A stretch of DNA of 36,788 nt from assembly GCA_009698845.1 (NCBI GenBank), contig WLPI01000006.1:1-36788 (forward strand), in the 5' to 3' direction. Position 1 is the first letter of the stretch. Each line of letters begins with the position of its first letter. This document shows, in pieces, positions 8,254-15,700 of the stretch. Made by a program: the position numbers and the translations under genes. The notes below the pieces were generated by a model, which searched no databases, was not told the DNA's origin, and saw only the letters and a program-made list of their open reading frames with translations. This DNA is from Actinomycetota bacterium (lineage in GTDB: Bacteria > Actinomycetota > Actinomycetes > Nanopelagicales > Nanopelagicaceae).

Positions 8254-9119
8254 TACATCTCCTCATTTTCTTCTTGGTTTTTACTGTTTGTTTCTGTAAC
8301 CATCTCAGCCGCAGCATCAATGAGCTTTCGGTGTAACGGATCTAACTGCGCTTGATTTCGAAGTACCTTAGCTAGAGGAAGATGTAGGTCGTCGCCATAC
8401 TTTTCTTGGCCGATCAACATAATTTGTCGCATGTATTCCTGCGCTGCCTCAGAATCTCTCGCTTCGATGGCCTCAACAACTTTGAGGTGTAGCGGAAGTC
8501 CAAGATTCGAAATTGTATGGTCAGTTAAGCTTCGAGTAATAGTTCCGAAAACTAAGTTCTTAATTGAGCTAAAGAGAATAAGCAAAACTGGATTCTGTGA
8601 AGCTTCTGCAATGCGCTCATGGAATTTCACATCTGCAAGTACGCTCTCATTTGGATCCGTTGTTGGTTGCATATGGTCATTGCAAAGCGCCCTCAGGACT
8701 TCAAGATCTTCATCGGTACGTCGGATTGCAGCTAATCCAGCAGTTGCGCATTCGATCATCAAACGTGCCTCAATGAGATCAGCTGGTGTAACCAATCCCT
8801 GTCGTGCTGCATTGACTACGCGAAATGGACCAGTCTTCGATTGGTCCTGAATGTAGGAACCACGACCAGGTTGAACTTTTATCAATCCTTGCCCTTCCAT
8901 GGAGCGAAGGACTTCACGCAACGTTTGTCGGCTCACGGAAAAGAGTGAGGCTAAATTTCTTTCGGATGGGAGGCGATCGCCAGGCTTAGCTTGAGCTGAG
9001 AAAATGAACTCTTCCAGAGCAGTTTGAAGTTCTCCACCACTTGGTGGAGTCAGCGATGTGCCAAGCACATCCTCAGAAACGAATCCGGAGGCTCCGGTAG
9101 TACTGGTCTGACCACTCAT
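8253..9119 (-). CDS. GntR-family transcriptional regulator, FadR/FCD subfamily
   Basis: A 288-residue regulator from the ATG at 9119. A winged helix-turn-helix occupies about 31-95 (PGDRLPSERNLASLFSVSR, then GRGSYIQ) and an all-helical FCD ligand domain follows. Candidate metal or ligand residues are Asp163, His167 and His211. The ATG at 9119 has AAGGA 7 bases upstream; an in-frame TTG at 9155 is more likely part of a promoter. An N-terminal tail of about 30 residues and a charged C-terminal tail are longer than usual. It heads the transporter-enzyme operon and is divergent from the SDR at 9184, so it probably senses a pathway acid and represses both sides. A matching operator lies at its own 5' end. 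Confidence 0.92.
   Translation of the reverse strand: MSGQTSTTGASGFVSEDVLGTSLTPPSGGELQTALEEFIFSAQAKPGDRLPSERNLASLFSVSRQTLREVLRSMEGQGLIKVQPGRGSYIQDQSKTGPFRVVNAARQGLVTPADLIEARLMIECATAGLAAIRRTDEDLEVLRALCNDHMQPTTDPNESVLADVKFHERIAEASQNPVLLILFSSIKNLVFGTITRSLTDHTISNLGLPLHLKVVEAIEARDSEAAQEYMRQIMLIGQEKYGDDLHLPLAKVLRNQAQLDPLHRKLIDAAAEMVTETNSKNQEENEEM
9104..9114. promoter_or_regulatory. Candidate FadR/FCD-type operator palindrome
   Basis: TGGTCTGACCA is a perfect palindrome around a central T. It fits the FadR-subfamily operator pattern TNGTNNNACNA. It lies in codons 2-6 of the GntR/FCD regulator itself, just downstream of the divergent promoter region, so autoregulation by a roadblock is plausible. 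Pattern match and location are seen; binding is inferred. Confidence 0.5.
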
Positions 9120-9183
9120 TCCGGTATCCTTCATCCCAACCCAGTTCCATGTCAAGGGTTTTCTCTAGATTTCGGAGGCCAAA

Positions 9184-9945
9184 ATGAGTTCACAGAGAGT
9201 GATCATTACGGGTGGAAGCGGCGATATTGGCTGTGCCATGGGAGCAAGGCTTTTTCGAGATGGATTCTCGGTCACCCTTTTAGACCTGAAGGCGCCTTCG
9301 GAGGTATCTGATGACGTGAAAGCGCTGATGGCACTTTCGCAAGATGGCCATGACTGTCTATACAGGCAGGTGGACGTTACAAACCGAGCACGAGTCGATG
9401 AGGTTTTATCAGAATGCGAAAAAGATCTTGTCGCTGTCTTGGCAAATGCTGGAATCGTTAAATCAGAACCATTCTTGGATATCTCTGAAACGTATTGGAA
9501 CCAACATTTGAATGCCAATCTGACAGGGGTTTTCCATACCCTGCAGAGCGCTGCAAGAATCTTTGTTAAGAACAAGCGCCCTGGCCAAATCATTATCACC
9601 GGATCATGGGTGGGTACTGTGCCTTGGCCTGAGATCGCTGCTTATTCGGCAACAAAAGCTGCAGTAGAAATGTTGGCGAAATCTGCTGCACGCGAACTTG
9701 CAGAACACAAAGTGAGAGTGAACGTTATCGCTCCTGGAATTGTGAATGCAGGATTAGCAAGGCATCAGTTAAACACTGAACCTCAGTATGCGGCTCGAGT
9801 CGCCAAGGTTATTCCGCTAAAAGAATTGCAAACGGCTGAACAGGTGGCAGATATTGCTTCGTTCTTATGTTCTAAATCTGGTGACTACTTAACGGGATCA
9901 ACCATTTTGGCCGACGGCGGAGCATCACTTTTCCAATTTGACTAG
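9184..9945 (+). CDS. SDR-family oxidoreductase, probable NAD-dependent sugar dehydrogenase
   Basis: A 253-residue classical SDR. The glycine motif TGGSGDIG is at 9-16, Asp34 ends the second strand (NAD preference), ANAG is at 87-90, and the catalytic residues are Ser141, Tyr154 and Lys158. The GGAGG ribosome-binding site is at ideal spacing before the ATG. It is transcribed divergently from the GntR/FCD regulator with 64 bases between the starts, so it probably belongs to the same regulon. It is a good candidate for the first step (sugar to lactone) or for oxidation of a downstream keto-deoxy acid, alongside the SDR at 2382. Which SDR does which step cannot be resolved here. Confidence 0.93.
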   Translation: MSSQRVIITGGSGDIGCAMGARLFRDGFSVTLLDLKAPSEVSDDVKALMALSQDGHDCLYRQVDVTNRARVDEVLSECEKDLVAVLANAGIVKSEPFLDISETYWNQHLNANLTGVFHTLQSAARIFVKNKRPGQIIITGSWVGTVPWPEIAAYSATKAAVEMLAKSAARELAEHKVRVNVIAPGIVNAGLARHQLNTEPQYAARVAKVIPLKELQTAEQVADIASFLCSKSGDYLTGSTILADGGASLFQFD

Positions 9946-9960
9946 AGCCTCAGTAACAAC

Positions 9961-11085
9961 TTACTCCTTAATAAATTGAGGATACAAATCTTCAATCTCT
10001 TGTAAGTCCCGAGCCGAAAAAGCTTTAGCGTTCAATATTCTGGTGAGTACATTGCCAACGCTAAACTGCAATTCTGGCCAACCCAAAATTCTTGGCCTGA
10101 CCCAAGCACCTTCTAGCGTCGAAAGTGTGTTTGCAAAGAAATCTGCTGTGAGTTCGTTGGCCTTCGCATCTTTCCAGACTGAAACATCACCTGGTTGGCC
10201 TCCGCCAGTTAAGTAATCACCTACCTGGATTTCTTTCGAACACATCGCCATTGCTGCTCTAGCAGCCAATTCTGGATTCTTCGACGCACTGGAAATACCG
10301 ACTCCAGCACCACCCAGAATTGATCCTCGTGCTAATCCATCAAATGAAGGTATCTGATAATACTTAAGTAGGTTTTTGCGAAAATTCTTTCGAGAATAAT
10401 TCGAGTACCCAAACATGCATACTCCGATTACATAGTCAGAACCTTCGGCAAGTCTCTCGGCAGTATCGATTGGATTAGATGTCGCGCAGAAACTTGGAAC
10501 GCTTTGAGAAAGTTCAATCATAAAACTGATCGCTTTCTCTGCCGTGTGCTTGTCTATGAAACTATTCGTGGAACATAAAGGGCTACCAAACTGGGCAATA
10601 AGAGTTGCGAAAGAGCAGAATGCATCAACAGGCTTATGCGGCCACAACACTTTCCCTTCTTTGGCCAATGAGAGAACGTCATCCCACAATGTAGGTGGAG
10701 ATTGGATTAAGTCAGGACGATAGGCACTGACTTGTGCTGCAGCATCGATGGCAAGAGCCCATTGCTTTCCACGATAAATATATGAATCATGAGATGGCCC
10801 AACACTTGAAATAGATAACTGATGTAACTCTTCTGCAGTAAGTAATTCATCAAATGGGATGATTGTGTTTGCGACCACAGCATCTGGTACGTGTGGGTGA
10901 TCAAGAATAATCAAGTCAAAATCTTTATAGAACTCAATCAGAGGTTGGTCGCCAAAATCCAATAATGAGCGCGCCTTCCAGTCAATTGAAATCCCGCTTA
11001 ACTCTTCAATCGCCTTATCGGCTGCAGTCAAGCAATCCAGCCCCCTTGGATGATCCCAAGTCATACCTTGCAGTTTTATAGTCAT
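9961..11085 (-). CDS. Solute-binding-protein-like protein without a signal peptide
   Basis: A 374-residue protein resembling family 1 extracellular solute-binding proteins: FDLIILDHPHVPDAV near 55-69, GKQWALAIDAAAQV near 106-119, then the second lobe with LGGAGVGISSASKNPELAARA. It lacks any signal peptide: the ATG is followed by TIKLQGMTWDHPRG, which is already the first beta strand of the mature fold. An AAGGAAAG ribosome-binding site supports this start. The protein should therefore be cytoplasmic, where it cannot serve an importer in the normal way. It is convergent with the SDR at 9184. It might be a ligand-sensing or enzyme-associated protein of the sugar-acid cluster, or a start-truncated transporter component. 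No partner permease is adjacent. Confidence 0.75.
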   Translation of the reverse strand: MTIKLQGMTWDHPRGLDCLTAADKAIEELSGISIDWKARSLLDFGDQPLIEFYKDFDLIILDHPHVPDAVVANTIIPFDELLTAEELHQLSISSVGPSHDSYIYRGKQWALAIDAAAQVSAYRPDLIQSPPTLWDDVLSLAKEGKVLWPHKPVDAFCSFATLIAQFGSPLCSTNSFIDKHTAEKAISFMIELSQSVPSFCATSNPIDTAERLAEGSDYVIGVCMFGYSNYSRKNFRKNLLKYYQIPSFDGLARGSILGGAGVGISSASKNPELAARAAMAMCSKEIQVGDYLTGGGQPGDVSVWKDAKANELTADFFANTLSTLEGAWVRPRILGWPELQFSVGNVLTRILNAKAFSARDLQEIEDLYPQFIKE

Positions 11086-11112
11086 TCTTTCCTTAAATAG
11101 TCAGATGTGCAG

Positions 11113-11150
11113 CGAGTTATTCGAGACATTAAGTATAAGAATGTAACTCG
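11113..11150 (-). promoter_or_regulatory. Candidate promoter with overlapping inverted repeat
   Basis: CGAGTTA (11113-11119) and TAACTCG (11144-11150) form a 7-base inverted repeat. On the minus strand a TATACT -10-like box (11137-11132) lies between the arms, with a weak TTACGA -35 about 17 bases further upstream. The layout suggests an operator-covered promoter for the gene starting at 11085. Seen in sequence; regulatory function is inferred. Confidence 0.35.
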
Positions 11151-11174
11151 GAAATCGTAACCCCGTCAAACAAA

Positions 11175-11993
11175 TTACTTTTCGAGCGGACCTAACCGGT
11201 ACCTATTCAGCTGTCCTACCGGACCTGATCGATTTCCGTGTTTTGATGAAAAAGCGCTGCTGCCATCATTTCCACATAGTCCCTGGATATAGCCAGGACC
11301 ACCTGGGTGAGAATCAATCCAGTTAGTTAAGTCGTATACATTCCCATCGATTACAGACCAGCACTTGCTCGCAGAATTATTTGCTCGTACCTGTGCCATT
11401 GTGTAGCCAACTTTTGTTACAGATGGTGTTGCAGATGGTGTTGGGGACGCGGTTGGAGCCGCGGCAACCGTTGGAGTTGGAGTTGGCTTTGCACCACGTA
11501 AGACTTCTCCTGGTTCTTCTCTTTGGCCAACTGCAATAGTGACGGCAGCCTTTCTTTTTGCAGTAACTACAAAGCTATATTCGCCAGCTTCTGCAACTGC
11601 TTTATATCTGGCAAGGTACAAATAATTCACTCCGCTGTAAGGCTCGTAGAATTTCGTGCGTTCAGAGAACTTGATGGTTACCGAAGTTCCTTTAGGGCTG
11701 GTGATCACAAGAGATGGCAGCTGAGCGGCACGCATTGTGTTCTCAGGCTTTCTATCGAAAATTAGATACTCAACGCTGAGCGGATCGCCCTGTGCGAATC
11801 CAGCACGAAAGGCCTTCTTCTCCCCTGGCTTGTTAAACGCTGCACGAACTGCGAATGAAATGGTTCCATCAACAAGAAGTGGGCCCCGTGCAGCCGTTGT
11901 ATCTGTATTGAGCAATTCGACAGGCTGATGAGCATAAGCAGGTGTAATTCCAATGAAGGCTAGAGCCAGTATCGGGATGAGCAACTTGCGCAT
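11175..11993 (-). CDS. Secreted protein with C-terminal cytochrome b5-like heme-binding domain
   Basis: A 272-residue exported protein. A Sec signal peptide (1-21, ending AYA) precedes a beta-rich domain of about 140 residues that I do not recognise, then a Pro/Thr/Ala/Ser linker (about 170-192). A cytochrome b5-like domain begins at GYTMAQV (196). The heme ligands are probably His229 in SHPGG and His252 in SSKHGN. Cys211 and Cys240 inside the b5 domain could form a disulfide, which fits an extracellular location and is unusual for b5 domains. It has no lipobox or C-terminal anchor, so it is probably free or associated through the N-terminal domain. A TAGCGT box six bases before the ATG may be a weak leaderless -10. 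Likely role: extracytoplasmic electron transfer or heme handling (inference). Confidence 0.85.
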   Translation of the reverse strand: MRKLLIPILALAFIGITPAYAHQPVELLNTDTTAARGPLLVDGTISFAVRAAFNKPGEKKAFRAGFAQGDPLSVEYLIFDRKPENTMRAAQLPSLVITSPKGTSVTIKFSERTKFYEPYSGVNYLYLARYKAVAEAGEYSFVVTAKRKAAVTIAVGQREEPGEVLRGAKPTPTPTVAAAPTASPTPSATPSVTKVGYTMAQVRANNSASKCWSVIDGNVYDLTNWIDSHPGGPGYIQGLCGNDGSSAFSSKHGNRSGPVGQLNRYRLGPLEK

Positions 11994-12296
11994 GAGAAAA
12001 CGCTACACGAAGGATTTGGGGTTCGCTCGTTTGAATTGTGTTCCGCCAGCGCACAGCACGCTCATTTGGCGTAAAAAGGCTTCTATTAATCGTAAAAACG
12101 ACCCAATTCTTCACAAAATTTTTTCGATTAATTCTGATTTCTAATGCTAAATACAAAAGTATTCTTCTTCCATTTTTTTCTGAAATCGCGAATGAAAAGA
12201 TTTACTATTCACAAGAGCCTACTCGCCCCATTAGTATTAAATTGATTACATAGCACATATGCGTGTGTTATAAATTTGAAATCTAAGGGGGACATA
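11994..12296. other. AT-rich intergenic region between divergent genes
   Basis: About 300 bases without a convincing gene. The short open frames here carry no ribosome-binding site or recognisable product. It must hold the promoter of the binding-protein gene at 12297. The best candidate is a -10 around TTATAA (12268-12273) with a weak TTACAT 16 bases upstream. It must also hold the promoter of the cytochrome b5 gene on the minus strand. I see no tRNA, large repeat or clear riboswitch. Confidence 0.5.
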
Positions 12297-13547
12297 ATGG
12301 AGAGACGGTCACGTTACGGTGTAATCGCCGCAAGCGTTTTGATTGGTCTAAGTTCGCTATCGCCAATTGCAGCAGAAGCTGCAGTTACAAAAATTACTTA
12401 TTCGAATTGGCAATTTGCTGAACCTGGTAGAGGAGATGCACTCCGTGCAATAGTAGATCAGTTCAACGCCACTCACAGCACGATTAAAGTTGAACCAGTT
12501 TCTATTCCATACGCATCATATGCAACAACCGTGCTCACTCAGATGGGTGCTAAATCTGGTCCAGATGTAGTGACTCTTGATTACGACGTTATGGTGAAGG
12601 CGCAAGCTGCAGGTTTAGTTGCAGATATCACTGGCAAAGTAATCACACCAACCAGTGGTTTTGCTGCCTATGACTCTAAGTTTATTGTCGATGGGAAGCG
12701 TTATGGAATTCCTTGGCAAAGTACTGGTTATGCTCTTATTTGCAACAAGGCACTTCTCGCTGCTGCAGGCGCTAAATTCCCAACAACTTTCGAAGAATTT
12801 GTTGCGACTGTAAAGGCGACCACCAAAGGCACAGACCAATATGGCTTTGCAATGCGTAACACCACTCCACAAGAAGGCGGATGGTGGTATGACTTGAGCA
12901 ACTGGACATACGGATTTGGTGGAGCTTGGACAGACTCAAAAGGTAATCCAACAATTAACTCTGCTGAGAATCTCAAGGGAGTTACAGAGTATGCAAAGTT
13001 CTACGATGCTAAGTACATCCCACAAGGTGCGGATGCAACTACTTATCGTCGTATGACATGGGAAGGCAAAGTTGCCTGCAATATAGATAACGGATCCGTT
13101 CCTACAATTTTTTCAGATTCAAACCCAGCAATCAAGGCAAATCTTCAGATTGGAAAAACTCCATTTCCAGTCGCAAAGAATGCCCAGATTCTGATTGGCA
13201 CAAGCTTGAATGCTGCTTCAAACAAGCAAGCTGCAAGCGTTAAGTTTTTGAACTGGATGCTTCAGGCAACAATGCAGAAGAAGATTCAAGCAGCAATGGG
13301 CGCTGAAGCCATTGCTACGAAAATTCTTCCGCCAGCAGCACTTCTCAAAGACAAGCCATGGTTGAAGACATATGCAAAACTCGCTGACAACGGAGTACTT
13401 GTACTCCCTGCCGGTGCAGAGCTAAAGACTGCAGAAATCCGAAAGGCAGTAATTGCCCAGGTGGATAAAGTCCTACGCTCTAACTTGAGTCCAAAAGATG
13501 CACTTGATGCAGCACAGGCAGAAGTGAAGACAATTCTCGGGAAATAA
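12297..13547 (+). CDS. Sugar ABC transporter substrate-binding protein (MalE/family 1)
   Basis: A 416-residue extracellular solute-binding protein. The start is the ATG at 12297 because AAGGGGG sits 6 bases upstream; an in-frame TTG at 12276 has no such signal. A Sec signal peptide (about 1-28, ending AAEAA) precedes the mature fold starting ITYSNWQFAEPGRG. There is no lipobox cysteine. The family pattern is clear: GPDVVTLDYDVMVKAQAAG, GKRYGIPWQSTGYALICNK, then a second lobe rich in Trp/Tyr (GGWWYDLSNWTYG) that may stack on sugar rings. Two permease genes follow after a strong hairpin. The ligand is unknown, probably a carbohydrate. Confidence 0.94.
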   Translation: MERRSRYGVIAASVLIGLSSLSPIAAEAAVTKITYSNWQFAEPGRGDALRAIVDQFNATHSTIKVEPVSIPYASYATTVLTQMGAKSGPDVVTLDYDVMVKAQAAGLVADITGKVITPTSGFAAYDSKFIVDGKRYGIPWQSTGYALICNKALLAAAGAKFPTTFEEFVATVKATTKGTDQYGFAMRNTTPQEGGWWYDLSNWTYGFGGAWTDSKGNPTINSAENLKGVTEYAKFYDAKYIPQGADATTYRRMTWEGKVACNIDNGSVPTIFSDSNPAIKANLQIGKTPFPVAKNAQILIGTSLNAASNKQAASVKFLNWMLQATMQKKIQAAMGAEAIATKILPPAALLKDKPWLKTYAKLADNGVLVLPAGAELKTAEIRKAVIAQVDKVLRSNLSPKDALDAAQAEVKTILGK

Positions 13548-13567
13548 TCTTCACAGCCAAATATGGA

Positions 13568-13607
13568 CAAGCATCGGGAGTAGTGGAAATGCTATTCCCG
13601 ATGCTTG
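13568..13607 (+). terminator. Long hairpin between binding-protein and permease genes
   Basis: CAAGCATCGGGAGTAG (13568-13583) pairs with CTATTCCCGATGCTTG (13592-13607): a 16-base stem with a single G-T wobble and an 8-base loop. Only a short T stretch (ATTTTC) follows, so complete termination is doubtful. Its position right after the binding-protein gene and before the permeases suits a transcript-end stabiliser or partial terminator that keeps binding protein in excess. Confidence 0.75.
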
Positions 13608-13664
13608 CACCAATTTTCGTCCAAATTCCGATCTATTCTTGATTTCTTGAAGGAGTTTTAGTCA

Positions 13665-14576
13665 GTGCAGAAAATTAAGCAGCGCAGCCCTAAGCAATTC
13701 TCAAGAAAATATGCGCACTGGGTACTGCTGGCTCCATCATTGCTATTCCTTGCCATGGTGATGGGATATCCACTTCTACGTGGTTTGCAGCTTTCTTTTA
13801 CTGAGACTAATTCTCTGACGCCGACAATGAGTAAGGGAGTGGGATTCAAGAATTATCAGAATCTGTTTCAATCTCCTGGTTTTGTAGCTTCATTGGTTGT
13901 CACAATCAAATATGCAGTTTCAAGTGTTGTTGGCGCCTTGGGGCTTGGTTTGGCAACAGCTTTACTCATGAATCGCACAGCTAAAGGAAAATACTTCATT
14001 AGAGCCGCAATCACTCTACCTTGGGCCGCTCCACCGATAGCTGTTGCACTTATCTTTACATGGATGTTTAACCCTCAGTACGGTGTGATCAATGCAGGAT
14101 TGCACGCGCTAAAAATTGTGCCGAAAGAAACTCACTGGCTGGATAGCCCAACTCTTGCACTTCCATCACTTGTATTTGTCACAGTGTGGATGACTTTCCC
14201 TCTGACCAGCTTGATTCTTCTGGCTGCACTTCAATCAGTTTCTAAAGAACTATACGAAGCAGCAAAGATTGATGGGGCTGGAACTTTCAACCTTTTCAGA
14301 TATGTAACTTTCCCCTTTATGAAACCCACGATTTATGTAATGACGTTACTTCTCTCTATTTGGGCGCTGCGAAGATTTGATCTCATCTGGGTTCTGACTC
14401 AAGGCGGACCGGTGGATTCGACGACAACAATGGTTGTACGCCTCTTTAGAGAGAGTTTCGAATTTGGGAATTTAGGCTACGGGGCAACCATCGGGACAGT
14501 CGGTTTTGTTCTCTCAGTCCTGTGCACTGTCTTCTACTTCTTAGCTGCGCGTCGTGTTGAGGAGTCAACTCGATGA
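13665..14576 (+). CDS. Sugar ABC transporter permease (MalF/UgpA type)
   Basis: A 303-residue inner permease subunit with about six membrane segments. The EAA-loop that contacts the ATPase is seen as YEAAKIDGAGTFNLFRYVTF. The N-terminus is short, as in the UgpA-like proteins, without the long MalF periplasmic insert. The start is GTG at 13665 with GAAGGAG about 9 bases upstream. It overlaps the next permease by four bases (ATGA). It forms a heterodimer with the 14573 product and takes substrate from the binding protein encoded at 12297. Confidence 0.94.
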   Translation: MQKIKQRSPKQFSRKYAHWVLLAPSLLFLAMVMGYPLLRGLQLSFTETNSLTPTMSKGVGFKNYQNLFQSPGFVASLVVTIKYAVSSVVGALGLGLATALLMNRTAKGKYFIRAAITLPWAAPPIAVALIFTWMFNPQYGVINAGLHALKIVPKETHWLDSPTLALPSLVFVTVWMTFPLTSLILLAALQSVSKELYEAAKIDGAGTFNLFRYVTFPFMKPTIYVMTLLLSIWALRRFDLIWVLTQGGPVDSTTTMVVRLFRESFEFGNLGYGATIGTVGFVLSVLCTVFYFLAARRVEESTR

Positions 14577-15400
14577 AAAAGTTAATCGGCAAAGTGTCAA
14601 TAACCTCCTTTACAATTCTCATCGCATTCATTGCTATTTTCCCAATTTATTGGATGTTCACGACCTCGCTTCTTCCTACAAGCAAAATGTTTAAAGCAGT
14701 TCCTCAGCTCTACCCGAATTTTGGAACATCGGGCGGGTATAACAATTTATTCGAAGTTCTCAATCTTGGACTGTGGCTTAAGAACACAGCATTCATTGCA
14801 GCTGGTTGCACTTTGACTTCACTTTTGATGGGCATCTTCGCTGCTTACGCGATCTCACGGCGCAGATTCCGTGCGAAAGGATTCGTAGGCTTCATTATGT
14901 TTGCGACTCAGATGCTTCCGGAGGCGTTACTTCTTATTCCTTTGTATGCGCTGTTTATTAAACTGGGGCTCATCAACAGCCTCTACGGTCTGATTGTTGC
15001 AAATACTGCCTTCGTAATGCCGATAACTGTATGGATTTTGAAGGGCGCCATTGACAATGTTCCTTACGAAATTGAAGAGGCAGCAACAATTGATGGTTGC
15101 TCAATCTTTAAGATTCAAAGACTAATCATTTGGCCTCTAATCGCTCCGTCAATAGTTGCGAGTTCTGTGATGGCGTTTTTCCATGCTTGGAATGAATATC
15201 TACTAGCGACAACCTTCATTCTTGATCCTGATAAGCGAGTTGCATCCACAGGCTTGGCAACGCTAATTGGAGAACTTGCTACTCCCCTTGATCGAGTTAT
15301 GTCGGCAGCGATGATTTACACCTTGCCACCATTGATCTTCTTCCTGCTTATCCAAAAACGCATTGTCTCTGGTTTGGCCAGCGGCAGCGTAAAGGGTTAA
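14573..15400 (+). CDS. Sugar ABC transporter permease (MalG/UgpE type)
   Basis: A 275-residue permease with about six membrane segments. The N-terminal pattern IFPIYWMFTTSLLP is typical of MalG-type subunits, and the EAA motif EEAATIDGCSIFKIQRLI lies near residues 167-184. The ATG overlaps the preceding permease stop. No ATPase gene follows: the next genes are a small lipoprotein and membrane proteins. The importer must borrow an ATPase encoded elsewhere, as actinobacterial sugar importers do with the shared MsiK. That sharing is known for the group and inferred here. Confidence 0.94.
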   Translation: MKKLIGKVSITSFTILIAFIAIFPIYWMFTTSLLPTSKMFKAVPQLYPNFGTSGGYNNLFEVLNLGLWLKNTAFIAAGCTLTSLLMGIFAAYAISRRRFRAKGFVGFIMFATQMLPEALLLIPLYALFIKLGLINSLYGLIVANTAFVMPITVWILKGAIDNVPYEIEEAATIDGCSIFKIQRLIIWPLIAPSIVASSVMAFFHAWNEYLLATTFILDPDKRVASTGLATLIGELATPLDRVMSAAMIYTLPPLIFFLLIQKRIVSGLASGSVKG

Positions 15401-15421
15401 TTGCTGCCTCCCGAACTGCTA

Positions 15422-15449
15422 TTGATTTTCTTGTGGGGCTCCCTACTAT
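15422..15449 (+). promoter_or_regulatory. Promoter of the small lipoprotein gene, leaderless type
   Basis: TTGATT (15422-15427), a 16-base spacer and TACTAT (15444-15449) form a plausible sigma-70-type promoter. Only six bases separate the -10 box from the ATG at 15456, and there is no ribosome-binding site. Transcription should start at or within a base of the ATG, giving a leaderless mRNA. Confidence 0.65.
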
Positions 15450-15455
15450 TTCCTC

Positions 15456-15668
15456 ATGAAAATTAAACTCCTATCTCTCCTGGCCATCACAGCTGCATTC
15501 ACTCTTACGGGGTGTGGGGGCGAAAAAGAATCAGAGTCTGGTGATACCCAGACCTACTCACAGTGCCTAGAGACCGAAGCGGCTAAGTTGCTGGATGAGA
15601 CTGGATCAAATCTCGACTTTGCAAATGAAAAAGCTGCTGAATTGTGCGCGGATAAGTCAGGAAGTTGA
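15456..15668 (+). CDS. Small secreted lipoprotein of unknown function
   Basis: A 70-residue protein with a classic lipoprotein signal: basic MKIK, a hydrophobic core and the lipobox LTGC, which puts the lipidated Cys at 20. The mature part is about 50 residues, acidic and rich in Glu, Ser and Ala, with one Cys pair (in QCLE and ELCAD) that could form a disulfide. It has its own leaderless-type promoter, so it is probably not part of the permease operon upstream. I do not recognise a family. The lipobox shows that the organism uses lipoprotein processing, in contrast to the two sugar-binding proteins in this window, which lack one. Confidence 0.75.
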   Translation: MKIKLLSLLAITAAFTLTGCGGEKESESGDTQTYSQCLETEAAKLLDETGSNLDFANEKAAELCADKSGS

Positions 15669-15700
15669 GATTCAAGGTGCGGTCGCTGGTCTAAGCACTT

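Noticed and set aside
9120-9155. TTG at 9155 as the start of the GntR regulator
   Set aside because: It lacks a ribosome-binding site and coincides with a TTGACA that looks like a -35 box. The ATG at 9119 has AAGGA at the right distance.
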